64,000 nt of DNA. Origin: Priestia megaterium NBRC 15308 = ATCC 14581 (GTDB lineage Bacteria > Bacillota > Bacilli > Bacillales > Bacillaceae_H). The translations under genes and the position numbers were made by a program. Below are positions 8,185 to 16,779 of the stretch, piece after piece; positions within the stretch are counted from its first letter, which is position 1, and each line of letters begins with the position of its first letter. Location: positions 2,046,001 to 2,110,000 of the forward strand of contig NZ_CP009920.1 in the NCBI RefSeq assembly GCF_000832985.1. Reading direction: 5' to 3'. The notes under the pieces were generated by a model. It had not been told where the DNA came from. It worked only from the letters and a program-made list of their open reading frames with translations, and searched no databases.

Positions 8185-9894
8185 ATGAAAACCAACAAAA
8201 GATTACTATTTTTCACAATCATCTTAGCTCTAATAGCTATAGGTTTATTTTTAGGTGATAGTCAAAGTGGAAATTACACTTCCATCTTACTTACAATTAT
8301 CTTAGCTACCTTTGCTTCTATTTATCTTTATTCATATAAAGATAAGTTTAGATTCAACATTATAGTTTGGATAATGATGATAATTGTTGCTTTTTTAACA
8401 CAATTTGCTTTTTTAAATAACCTACACATTACAGCATCGACATTGTTTTTGTTTATGATATATATACTTAGCCGCTTTTTATTTGCGTTCTTATTAACAT
8501 TAACTGCAGCGGTATTTATAAGGGATTTAAATGATTTTAACTACATTTTGGTAAAACCCACCAAGTATACATGGTTAATAATTTTATTGGTTTTAGGAAT
8601 TAGTTTATTTTACTGGGTAGCTTTTTTCCCAGCTGCTATGACTCCTGATTCATTATCTCAATGGAGGCAAGCTCATACAGGAGAATTTGATGATGGTCAT
8701 CCAATTATTTTCACATGGCTTATTATGTTTCTTGTAAAAATTTGGAATAGCCCAGGTATAATAGCTCTTTTTCAAATCTTAGTAGTTACAAGTGTATATG
8801 GTTATGCTTTTGACTTTTTACTTAAACGTAAGGTTCACCCTCTTTTCCTAGGAATTTTAACGGCTATTATACTTGTTATCCCGAGTTTCACTATTTTCTC
8901 CATAATTATATGGAAAGATATTATTTACAGTTCCTTTTTGCTATTTTTCACTGTAAATTTAGCGAAATTACATTTTTCTAAAGGTAATTGGATAAAAAGT
9001 CGTTCTGGGTTCTTACTATTACTTTTGTCTGCTTTTGGCACTGCGTTCTTCAGACATAATGGATTGCCAGTTTTTATTCTTACTTTTGTCTTACTCATTA
9101 TACTTTTTAGAAATAAATGGAAGCCTTTACTTTCTATATTTTTAATTGTTTTTATTTTAGAACGAATTATAGCTGGACCAGTTTTCCACGCTCTAAATGT
9201 TAAACCTTCAGATCCAAATGAAGCTCTATCTATACCTACACAACAAATTGCTAACATTATTGTTAATGATGGCGATATGACAAAAGATGAAAGAGCTTAT
9301 TTTGATAAGGTATTTCCTATTGAACTGTGGAAAGAAAAATATAATCCTTATAATACAAATCCAATAAAATTCACGTGGGAATCTTATAACCGTGAATTCA
9401 TTTTTAAAGATACCGGTTTATATTTTAAAAATTATATAAGCATTGTCTTAAAAAATCCTTTACTTGCAACTGAAGCTTTCTTAAAACAATCTTCTTTAGT
9501 CTGGCAAGTAACAACATTTAAAGATGGATACACGGACACTTATGTTACTAATGTTTATTATGGGAATGACCTTGGTTTAAAGAATGAAATCATCAGCCAA
9601 AAAATTACAAATACATCCAATAAATACTTGGCTATATTTAAACAACCTGTATTTTCATTTTTATGGAAACCAGCTTTTTATCACTGTATTATTTTATTAT
9701 CTGGGCTATTTCTTGCTATACGTAAAGGTAAAAAATCACTAGTTATTATAGTACCTTGGCTATTAAATACTCTATCGATACTTGCAGGTTTACCAGCACA
9801 AGATTTTAGGTACCTCTTAGCAAGTGTCTTTATATCAATATTTTTAATTGCTGTGCCTTTTATAAAGCCGGATGAAGAAGAACACTCATTGTAA
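8185..9894 (+). CDS. Large polytopic membrane protein, DUF6020/GT-C-like
   Basis: Protein of 569 aa with about twelve hydrophobic segments and one large extracytoplasmic loop (about residues 330-490). FFPAAMTPDSLSQWRQAHTG near residue 150 recalls the first outer loop of GT-C polyprenyl-phosphate-dependent glycosyltransferases, which carries catalytic acids, and it is followed by HPIIFTWLIM. I recognise it as DUF6020-like but do not know its reaction. It lies between GT4 and flippase genes in a surface-glycan cluster, and the trio upstream could supply a lipid-linked sugar. A glycosyltransferase that decorates a wall polymer is the best guess. AGGAG precedes the ATG. Confidence 0.65.
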   Translation: MKTNKRLLFFTIILALIAIGLFLGDSQSGNYTSILLTIILATFASIYLYSYKDKFRFNIIVWIMMIIVAFLTQFAFLNNLHITASTLFLFMIYILSRFLFAFLLTLTAAVFIRDLNDFNYILVKPTKYTWLIILLVLGISLFYWVAFFPAAMTPDSLSQWRQAHTGEFDDGHPIIFTWLIMFLVKIWNSPGIIALFQILVVTSVYGYAFDFLLKRKVHPLFLGILTAIILVIPSFTIFSIIIWKDIIYSSFLLFFTVNLAKLHFSKGNWIKSRSGFLLLLLSAFGTAFFRHNGLPVFILTFVLLIILFRNKWKPLLSIFLIVFILERIIAGPVFHALNVKPSDPNEALSIPTQQIANIIVNDGDMTKDERAYFDKVFPIELWKEKYNPYNTNPIKFTWESYNREFIFKDTGLYFKNYISIVLKNPLLATEAFLKQSSLVWQVTTFKDGYTDTYVTNVYYGNDLGLKNEIISQKITNTSNKYLAIFKQPVFSFLWKPAFYHCIILLSGLFLAIRKGKKSLVIIVPWLLNTLSILAGLPAQDFRYLLASVFISIFLIAVPFIKPDEEEHSL

Positions 9895-9931
9895 AAAATA
9901 AATCGTTACGTACTTTTAATCTAATTTGGAT

Positions 9932-9970
9932 AATAGTCGGAAAGTTATTTAATTTTTCTTTCCGGCTATT
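9932..9970 (+). terminator. Probable terminator after the DUF6020-like gene
   Basis: A 13-bp stem with one G-U pair (9932-9944 with 9958-9970) and a 13-nt T-rich loop. The T-tract after it is weak, so efficiency is uncertain. Confidence 0.55.
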
Positions 9971-10071
9971 TATTTACAATAAAAATAATTTTTTATTAAT
10001 GACTTTTCTTGTTTTGAAACTAGAGTTTATTATTTTTATTGTATTTTCTAATTTAAAGGTAGGAGTTTCGC

Positions 10072-11574
10072 ATGAAAAACTTAAAATTCGCGAGCATTTT
10101 ACTGCTCATATCAACATTATTTTTGAAATTTTCTAGTATGATTCGTGATTTAGTTATTGCTAACTATTTCGGTACAAGTTATATTGTCGATTCATACAAC
10201 GCAGCAATGATCATTCCAAACGCTTTTATTTTATTTATGTTAACGGGGATGAAGGATGCGTTTATTCCTAGTTATTTACGTTATGAAAAAGAAAATAAAG
10301 GAAAGGTTCATTTGACTAATATTGTTAAATCAACCTTTCTTATTTGTTTCATTATTTCGGTTCTCGGATCAATTGCCGCTTTCTTTTACTTTCCCGCTTC
10401 GTATTCTAATTTTTCCAAAGCAGCAATTGAACTAGGAATTTATACGGGCGTTATGTACTTTTTATCTCTTTCACTAGTTGGAGTGAATGCCGTATACGAA
10501 GGTGTATTTGATGCACGAAGTCAATATTCTTTCTCCGTGTTTTCTCAAACGGTTGTTGTACTCTTTACGATTTTAAGTACAATCCTATTACATTCAATCA
10601 TGGGCGGCTATGCAATTGCTCTTGGATATTTTGTAGGAACAATTGCTTCTTTCTTAATTAAAGTTGTCTATTTTAAACCGCAGCATCTGCTGTTATGGAA
10701 GCAAAAAATTGACCGTGATGAAGTGGTGGCTTTTTATAAAGTATTCATCCCTGTTGGTGTGACCATTATGGTCGGTCAAATTAATTTAACTGTAAACTTC
10801 TTTTTTGCCGGCTCCTTTGGTGAAGGTGTTATTTCATACTTAAATTACGCCTTCAGACTTGTAAGTATTCCCCAGGCAATATTCGGGGTTACGGTCGCAA
10901 CCATTATTTATCCGCTGATTGCAAGAGCCATTTCTGAAAAAGATGAAGAACGCTTTAAATCGGGAATTGAAAAAGGGATTACGTTTATGCTGATGCTGCT
11001 GATTCCGACGATTGTTATTATGATCTTTTATATGAAAGACATTGTAATGATTGCTTATCAGCGCGGTGCATTTGACGCAAATTCGACGTTAAAAACAACG
11101 GATGTATCTTATTATTACCTAGGTTCGGTGTTTTTTTATTCGCTGCAAGCTGTTCTTGCAAAAGGATTTTATTCTCTTCAAAAAGGTTATCTTATTATGA
11201 GAGCAGGCTTATTATCCATTGTGTTAAACATCATCTTTAACATGATTTTCACTAAATTTATGGGATACCAAGGATTAGCACTTTCCATGTCAGTGGTTGC
11301 CTTTTTCTATACGGCCATCGTATTCGTTATGCTGGCAAAACAAATCAATCACTTCCATTACGGATATCTAGTGAAAGAAACAGGAAAAATTCTTTTAGCT
11401 TCCGTACCTGTTGCTATCCTCATGTTCTTCTTGAAGGACATCGCATTTTTGAATTCATTACATGTTATCTTACGATTTGGTATTGTCTGTCTTGCAGGTG
11501 GTTTAGTATACTTAATGTCGACGCTATTATGCAGAGTAGAAGGTGTTATGCTTTTAGTTAAAAGAAAACGTTAA
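10072..11574 (+). CDS. murJ: MurJ/MviN-type lipid-linked oligosaccharide flippase
   Basis: MOP-superfamily flippase of 500 aa with 13-14 membrane segments. The N-terminal SMIRDLVIANYFGTS and DAFIPSYLR are hallmark MurJ/MviN sequences (the conserved Arg in helix 1 and the F-P-X-X pattern), and the second half repeats the fold with YSLQAVLAKGFYSLQ. MurJ flips lipid II; paralogues in Bacillus surface-polysaccharide loci flip other lipid-linked repeats. Position beside a Wzy/ligase-like gene favours the second role. It starts at ATG with a TAGGAG site and is followed 25 bp later by the ligase-like gene. Its base composition is less AT-rich than the genes just upstream. Confidence 0.82.
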   Translation: MKNLKFASILLLISTLFLKFSSMIRDLVIANYFGTSYIVDSYNAAMIIPNAFILFMLTGMKDAFIPSYLRYEKENKGKVHLTNIVKSTFLICFIISVLGSIAAFFYFPASYSNFSKAAIELGIYTGVMYFLSLSLVGVNAVYEGVFDARSQYSFSVFSQTVVVLFTILSTILLHSIMGGYAIALGYFVGTIASFLIKVVYFKPQHLLLWKQKIDRDEVVAFYKVFIPVGVTIMVGQINLTVNFFFAGSFGEGVISYLNYAFRLVSIPQAIFGVTVATIIYPLIARAISEKDEERFKSGIEKGITFMLMLLIPTIVIMIFYMKDIVMIAYQRGAFDANSTLKTTDVSYYYLGSVFFYSLQAVLAKGFYSLQKGYLIMRAGLLSIVLNIIFNMIFTKFMGYQGLALSMSVVAFFYTAIVFVMLAKQINHFHYGYLVKETGKILLASVPVAILMFFLKDIAFLNSLHVILRFGIVCLAGGLVYLMSTLLCRVEGVMLLVKRKR

Positions 11575-11599
11575 TTCACGTAAAACAGGAGAGTACTAT

Positions 11600-12976
11600 A
11601 TGAAGAACACATACTGGTTATTTTTTCTGTTCGTTGGTTTTATTTCAATTCAGCCAATTATTGATATGCTAACGACGTACATGGTTTTGAACATGGATAG
11701 TGGTCTCTCAATTGGGGTTGTTATTCGCTTTCTATATATGATTTTTGCAGGTGTCCTACTTTTAGTGTTTGCCAAACAATCAAAATGGGCTAGATATTCG
11801 ATTATCTACCTTATTGTTTTTGCACTCTTTCTTGGACTCAATATCTACTTAAATCATCAATGGAAAGATCCTTATTATATTGGGCAAGAAATTAAATTTT
11901 TCAATAAGGTTGTTTATTTGAACGTTACATTACTCGGAATGATTGTGATGTTTTCACATTATCGATCGTCTTTGGATGTAAAAAGAATACTGAGCAAAAA
12001 CTTATTGACTGCTTCACTCATCATCAGTATTGTTTTTATCGGTACAATGCTAACAGGTACAGCACTAGAGAGTTATCAGTATAATAAAATCGGATTTAAA
12101 GGCTGGTTTTATGCAGCGAATGAGCTAGGGGCAACCATTGCTATTTTGCTTCCTCTCACACTGCTTTTAGCTTTAGATAAAGTACGTTCGTTTTCAAAAG
12201 CTTATTACTGGATTCCTTTTATCTTGTTAGCTGTTTCGTCCATCATGCTTGGAACGAAAGTAGGCTTAGGTGCCGTTATTCTTTCTTTAGTTGTAGCGAC
12301 AGTTGTCTTATTTGCAAAATTATTTACGAATAAACGCAGCTTAATTAAAGCCAACTTAGTAATCTCAATTCTGCTTTTAATTGTAACCGGAGCAACCACT
12401 CCGATTTCTCCAGCTTATAAAAACACATATACGCACATCGATATGTTAGAGGCTAAAAAAGAGAAAACAAAGCAAGAAAAGCCGGAAAAGAAAGAAAAAG
12501 AAAAGCCGGCTAAAAAGAAAAAGCAAAAGGAATCAAATTTAGATGACAAAGATATTCAAAATCTGATTCTAAGCAGCCGTGAGCAATTTTTAGCTCATCA
12601 TAAGGAAGAGTATGCAAAAGCACCTATTGCAAGAAAAATGATAGGTATGGGCTTTTCTGGTGACTATACAAAACAGCTTCCGCCAAAGATGATTGAAATG
12701 GATTTTTATGACCTATTTTTCTCTTTAGGTATCATCGGATTTTTACTATGGGTTCTTCCACTTCTAGTAGTTGGTTTAACCGTATTGGTTCGATTATTTA
12801 AAAACCCGTCACAGCTTCTTGATGAAAGCTTTATGATGTATAGTACAGCAATTGTATTAGCTCTTGGAATTGCTTTTGTAGCTGGGCATGTCTTCACCGC
12901 ACCAGCCGTTACTATCTATTTTGCAGCAGCAGCTGCTTATCTGTTCGTCATTCATTTTAAACAAAGACAAGCATAA
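11600..12976 (+). CDS. O-antigen ligase/Wzy-like polymerase family membrane protein
   Basis: Protein of 458 aa with about eleven membrane segments. It has the layout of O-antigen ligase/polymerase proteins: a long extracytoplasmic loop between about residues 270 and 365, then IGFLLWVLPLLVVG and three C-terminal helices. That loop starts with an extreme Lys/Glu tract (residues 285-312). GMGFSGDYTKQ in the loop resembles the region preceding catalytic residues in ligases. It probably polymerises or attaches the glycan flipped by the MurJ-like protein. GGAGAG precedes the ATG, and a strong terminator follows, closing the cluster. Confidence 0.7.
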   Translation: MKNTYWLFFLFVGFISIQPIIDMLTTYMVLNMDSGLSIGVVIRFLYMIFAGVLLLVFAKQSKWARYSIIYLIVFALFLGLNIYLNHQWKDPYYIGQEIKFFNKVVYLNVTLLGMIVMFSHYRSSLDVKRILSKNLLTASLIISIVFIGTMLTGTALESYQYNKIGFKGWFYAANELGATIAILLPLTLLLALDKVRSFSKAYYWIPFILLAVSSIMLGTKVGLGAVILSLVVATVVLFAKLFTNKRSLIKANLVISILLLIVTGATTPISPAYKNTYTHIDMLEAKKEKTKQEKPEKKEKEKPAKKKKQKESNLDDKDIQNLILSSREQFLAHHKEEYAKAPIARKMIGMGFSGDYTKQLPPKMIEMDFYDLFFSLGIIGFLLWVLPLLVVGLTVLVRLFKNPSQLLDESFMMYSTAIVLALGIAFVAGHVFTAPAVTIYFAAAAAYLFVIHFKQRQA

Positions 12977-13005
12977 AAAAACAGGCCATTGAAGGCCTGT
13001 TTTTT
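12976..13005. terminator. Bidirectional terminator between glycan cluster and antiporter gene
   Basis: A 12-bp perfect stem (12976-12987 with 12994-13005) with a 6-nt loop and A/T tracts on both sides. It serves both converging genes. Confidence 0.92.
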
Positions 13006-14804
13006 TATCTTTTTAATGGCTGAAGGCTTAACACCGTATCACCTGCATTAACGTTTATTTCTTGATCATGAGCAAAAAAACTCAATGCCTTTCCCTGCTT
13101 GCTCACTGCTAGTAAAAGAGAAGCATCGCTTTTCTCCTCAAGATATGTTTCATACGTATATTCATCCGTAATTTTTGTATTGTAAATCGTATATCCGTGC
13201 TCCATTTTATGATGCAGAAACTCCCACGTAATTCCTTTCTTAAAAAGCATGCGTCCTCTTACCGTGTGCATAATTTCATCGACATCTTCTCTTGAATCTT
13301 CTTGGTCACGAATACTCAATTGAAAAACATTGTTCCGTCCCATATCTTGAAGAAAAGCCGTACAAACAAGTGCATTATATGCATCTAACTCAGTTGCAGC
13401 AATCACGTATTCATAAGGAGTTAAATCTAGATGATATTCCGTTTGCTCAGCTAGAACTTCTCCGTGATACACATCTACTTCCGCTCTGCGCGCAACTCTT
13501 AACCGCTCCCACGAAGAATCAGCAACTAACACTGGATAGCCCAGTTGCTTTAACTTGGAAGCAAAGGCAACCGTAAAATCATTGCTTCCTACAAGCAAAA
13601 TACCAGGTTCTTCTCCAATTGATAAATCAAGCTTCTTAGCTAGCCATGAAAGGGAAAAACCGTGTGCACAAACCGTAGCAAATACTAAAGCAAATGTCAG
13701 TGTTGTTAGGATGGAAGCATCTTTAAATCCTTCATCGATTAGTACTTTCGCAAAGTAACTTGAGACCGTTAACGCCACAATGCCGCGCGGGGCAATCCAG
13801 CCAATCAGTATTTTTTCTTTTATAGATAAATCTGTCCCTACCGTTGATAAAAAGATGGAGACAGGTCTGACAATAAACAGCATAAGTAAAACAAACAAAA
13901 TAATATTCCAATGAAAAATTTCAGTAATGGTCTTCATCGTCAGTCCAGCCGTTAACATGATAAAAATAGTAGAAGTCAATAGAACCGAAATGTTCTCTTT
14001 AAAATGTCGCATATCACTAATAGATGAAATATGCATATTAGCAAGGGTAATCCCCATCGCTGTCACTGCTAGAAGACCTGTTTCATGCTTAATTTCATCA
14101 GCTATCGTAAAGCAGGCAATAACCACAATAAATACGACCGGAGATTTTAAATACTCTGGAATATGCCCCTTTTGAAACATCCATCCTATTCCGCGACCAA
14201 GAAGCCATCCTATTAAAACTGCAAGAATAGAGGCTGCAAAGAAAAAGAGAATTGTTTTTCCACTCACTTCTCTCAGCACTAAAAATTGAACAATTTCAAA
14301 CGAAAAAACGGCCAGCAGTGCACCAAATGGATCAACAATAATACCTTCCCATTTTAAAATCGCTGCTGGTTTTGGTTTTAATTTAGCTTGTCGTAAAAGA
14401 GGTAAAATCACGGTTGGACCCGTCACAATAAAAAGCCCTCCGATAACAATTGCCACCGCCCATGATAAATCCGCTATATAATGAGCAGCTAAAGAGCCTA
14501 AAATCCAAGCTAGCATGGCTCCGAGCGTCACAATGCGAAACACAGGCTTTTCGATTCCCCTTACCTCTCTCATATCTAAGTTCAAGCTGCCTTCAAATAA
14601 AATAACAGCTACAGCAATCGATACAAAAGGATCAAAAAGCTGTGCAAATTGTGCTTTAGGGTCAATTAAACCTAAAATAGGGCCTGTTAGTAGTCCAATA
14701 ATTGACATCACGACAATTGCTGGTAACTTAAATCTCCAAGCCAGCCACTGAGATAGAACTCCTAGTCCCACTACGAGCGTGATATGTATAAGCATAGGTT
14801 CCAT
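13005..14804 (-). CDS. Monovalent cation:proton antiporter (CPA1/NhaP type) with C-terminal Rossmann domain
   Basis: Exchanges Na+ or K+ for protons at the membrane. About twelve membrane segments cover residues 1-400, with AIVIGGLFIVTGPTVILPLL and GIIVDPFGALLA (T-G-P and D-P transport motifs) and WIAPRGIVAL in the late core. Residues about 415-520 form a TrkA-N-like Rossmann domain (ILLVGSNDFTVAFASKLKQL), which suggests nucleotide gating as in K+/H+ antiporters; a small C-terminal domain follows. I chose ATG 14804 because AGGAAGA lies 5 nt upstream and the first helix follows at once; the open frame upstream adds 27 unlikely residues. It is monocistronic. Confidence 0.83.
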   Translation of the reverse strand: MEPMLIHITLVVGLGVLSQWLAWRFKLPAIVVMSIIGLLTGPILGLIDPKAQFAQLFDPFVSIAVAVILFEGSLNLDMREVRGIEKPVFRIVTLGAMLAWILGSLAAHYIADLSWAVAIVIGGLFIVTGPTVILPLLRQAKLKPKPAAILKWEGIIVDPFGALLAVFSFEIVQFLVLREVSGKTILFFFAASILAVLIGWLLGRGIGWMFQKGHIPEYLKSPVVFIVVIACFTIADEIKHETGLLAVTAMGITLANMHISSISDMRHFKENISVLLTSTIFIMLTAGLTMKTITEIFHWNIILFVLLMLFIVRPVSIFLSTVGTDLSIKEKILIGWIAPRGIVALTVSSYFAKVLIDEGFKDASILTTLTFALVFATVCAHGFSLSWLAKKLDLSIGEEPGILLVGSNDFTVAFASKLKQLGYPVLVADSSWERLRVARRAEVDVYHGEVLAEQTEYHLDLTPYEYVIAATELDAYNALVCTAFLQDMGRNNVFQLSIRDQEDSREDVDEIMHTVRGRMLFKKGITWEFLHHKMEHGYTIYNTKITDEYTYETYLEEKSDASLLLAVSKQGKALSFFAHDQEINVNAGDTVLSLQPLKR

Positions 14805-15011
14805 TGTATCTTCCTTCTCTCGTTCGCATAATGTGTATATATTTTCCCTAAAATAAACCGATGTTATACAGGAAGAAACAAACACTACCTTGTTTTACCA
14901 CTTTTTCAAAAATGCTAAACGCATACTCTTTTCTTTGAATCCAAGCTGCTTTCTTTCGTTCGACACATATTTTACTCGTGTTTGTCGAATTTCACTTTAT
15001 TATCAAATAAT

Positions 15012-15043
15012 AAAAAACCTTTAGCTTCTGCTAAAGGCTTTTT
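15012..15043 (-). terminator. Terminator of the cyd operon
   Basis: A 14-bp stem that pairs fully on the minus strand with one G-U pair, a 4-nt loop, then a T-run. It overlaps the last codons and stop of the cydC gene. Confidence 0.85.
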
Positions 15044-16779
15044 GCCGGATGATCCAATTCATATAGCTTTTGATAGTGACTGTTCGTCGCAAGTAATTCA
15101 TCATGCCTTCCTCGAATGGCTATCTTACCATCTTGCAAAAATAAGATTTCATCCATTTTTTCCATCCCAACTAAATTGTGCGTAACCCAAATTAAGGTTT
15201 TATCTTGAAGAGTTTCAAAGATAGTGGATAACAAACGCTTTTCAGTCATAGCATCCAACCCTGCAGTTGGCTCATCTAGCATAACAATTGGTGTATGCTG
15301 AAGCAGAACACGTGCTAACGCAATCCGCTGACGTTCTCCTCCCGAGAAGCGCTGACCTGTTTCGAGCATCGGCGTTTGATATCCTTGGTGCAAACCTTCC
15401 ACAAGGGAGTGCATATTCACTTGCTTCATGGCCTCAATTACTTCTTCTTTTGTGGCCTCTTCATTAGCTAGTAATAAATTGTTGGCTACGCTTGTATTAA
15501 ATAAATAAGGATTTTGATTTAATACAGAGATGAGTTTTGGTACATCTTCACGAAATTCAGCAACAGACTGACCGTTTAGTTGAACTGTGCCCTCTGTAGG
15601 TGTTAAGGAGCCTTGCAGCAACTTTAATAGAGTCGATTTTCCAGCTCCACTCTTGCCAAGAATCGCAATTTTTTTCCCTTGCTCGACTTGAAATGAAAGA
15701 TCATGAATGACTGAATCCTCCTCATTACTATAGCGAAAGCTTACATGCTCAACTTTTAATCTAACCGAATTCCATGAACCTTTATAAGGTAGAGAAAGAG
15801 TATGTTTTTTCTTTTCGTTCACATATTCCCAGTTCTTTTCCATTTCCTGTACTCTATTTAATGATTCTTCAAACTGAGGAATCTTTTCTACTGCATTGGA
15901 TACTGGCAGCAGCGCTTCAGATAAAGGAAATACTACTAAAATAAAAGCAGCAATAAACACACCTGCAAGCTCTTTATCTGCAAAAAGAGAAGCTCCAAAC
16001 CAAATCATTGTGACAATTAAACCTGCTACAATAAGTTGTCCAAACAATTCTCGGTAATACGTCCATAGTTTAAGCTTGCGACCCATGCCGTCTAACTCAT
16101 TTTCTGTTTTGTCATACGAATGAAAAAATGACTGCTGCTGACCGCTTAACACCCAATCAGCAACTCCTAAAAAGCCGTCTGTGACCTTGGCATATAACTG
16201 TGCTTTGCTTGATTTATATCGCTGATTGGCTGCCTTCATATGCCAAAGGGAAAAAAGCGGCATTACTACTACTAATAAAAATAAATAGAGGGCAATCAAA
16301 CATGCAAACTTTAGGCTAAAGAATCCTAACGCTACAATCGAAATAACGTATAAAATAACAGCTGAAATTGTTGGAAGAATGGTACGCAAGAACAAGTCTT
16401 GTAAACTTTCAATATCTTCCGCGAGAACTCCTAAAACATCTCCTGTTTGATAGCGAGATGTAGCAATTAACGGTTCAATCAAATGATAAAGACGCGTACG
16501 CATTTTAGCTAAAATGCGAAGAATAAAATCGTGACTGACAAGACGCTCCGCATAACGGAAAGCGGCTCGGCTTAAACCAAATGTACGCACAAGTACAATT
16601 GGAACATACACCAATAAAATCGTTTCTGGCCGTAAGGAAGAAGCTGAAATCAAATAACCTGACGTGAACATTAGCGCGCAAGCAGAACCAATCGTTAACA
16701 AGCTTAGTAATAAGATAGAAAAGATACGATATTTATATGTTTTAAAGTAGGGCCATATCCAACTTTTATATTTCATCAT
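15031..16779 (-). CDS. cydC: Thiol reductant ABC exporter subunit CydC (named cydD in B. subtilis)
   Basis: One half of the heterodimeric CydDC exporter (cysteine/glutathione-type thiols) needed to assemble cytochrome bd. It has 582 aa: six membrane helices with the CydC-type start SACALMFTSGYLISASSL, then the nucleotide-binding domain with Walker A GKSGAGKSTLL, Q-loop NQNPYLF, signature FSGGERQRIALARVLL and Walker B IVMLDEPTAG, with switch His in WVTHN. The start overlaps the upstream cydD stop by 4 bp (ATGA), so translation is coupled. It is last in the operon. Confidence 0.92.
   Translation of the reverse strand: MMKYKSWIWPYFKTYKYRIFSILLLSLLTIGSACALMFTSGYLISASSLRPETILLVYVPIVLVRTFGLSRAAFRYAERLVSHDFILRILAKMRTRLYHLIEPLIATSRYQTGDVLGVLAEDIESLQDLFLRTILPTISAVILYVISIVALGFFSLKFACLIALYLFLLVVVMPLFSLWHMKAANQRYKSSKAQLYAKVTDGFLGVADWVLSGQQQSFFHSYDKTENELDGMGRKLKLWTYYRELFGQLIVAGLIVTMIWFGASLFADKELAGVFIAAFILVVFPLSEALLPVSNAVEKIPQFEESLNRVQEMEKNWEYVNEKKKHTLSLPYKGSWNSVRLKVEHVSFRYSNEEDSVIHDLSFQVEQGKKIAILGKSGAGKSTLLKLLQGSLTPTEGTVQLNGQSVAEFREDVPKLISVLNQNPYLFNTSVANNLLLANEEATKEEVIEAMKQVNMHSLVEGLHQGYQTPMLETGQRFSGGERQRIALARVLLQHTPIVMLDEPTAGLDAMTEKRLLSTIFETLQDKTLIWVTHNLVGMEKMDEILFLQDGKIAIRGRHDELLATNSHYQKLYELDHPAKSL

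Noticed and set aside
13292-13576. A 94-codon frame inside the antiporter gene on the other strand
   Set aside because: It lies entirely within a well-supported gene and has no domain or ribosome site.
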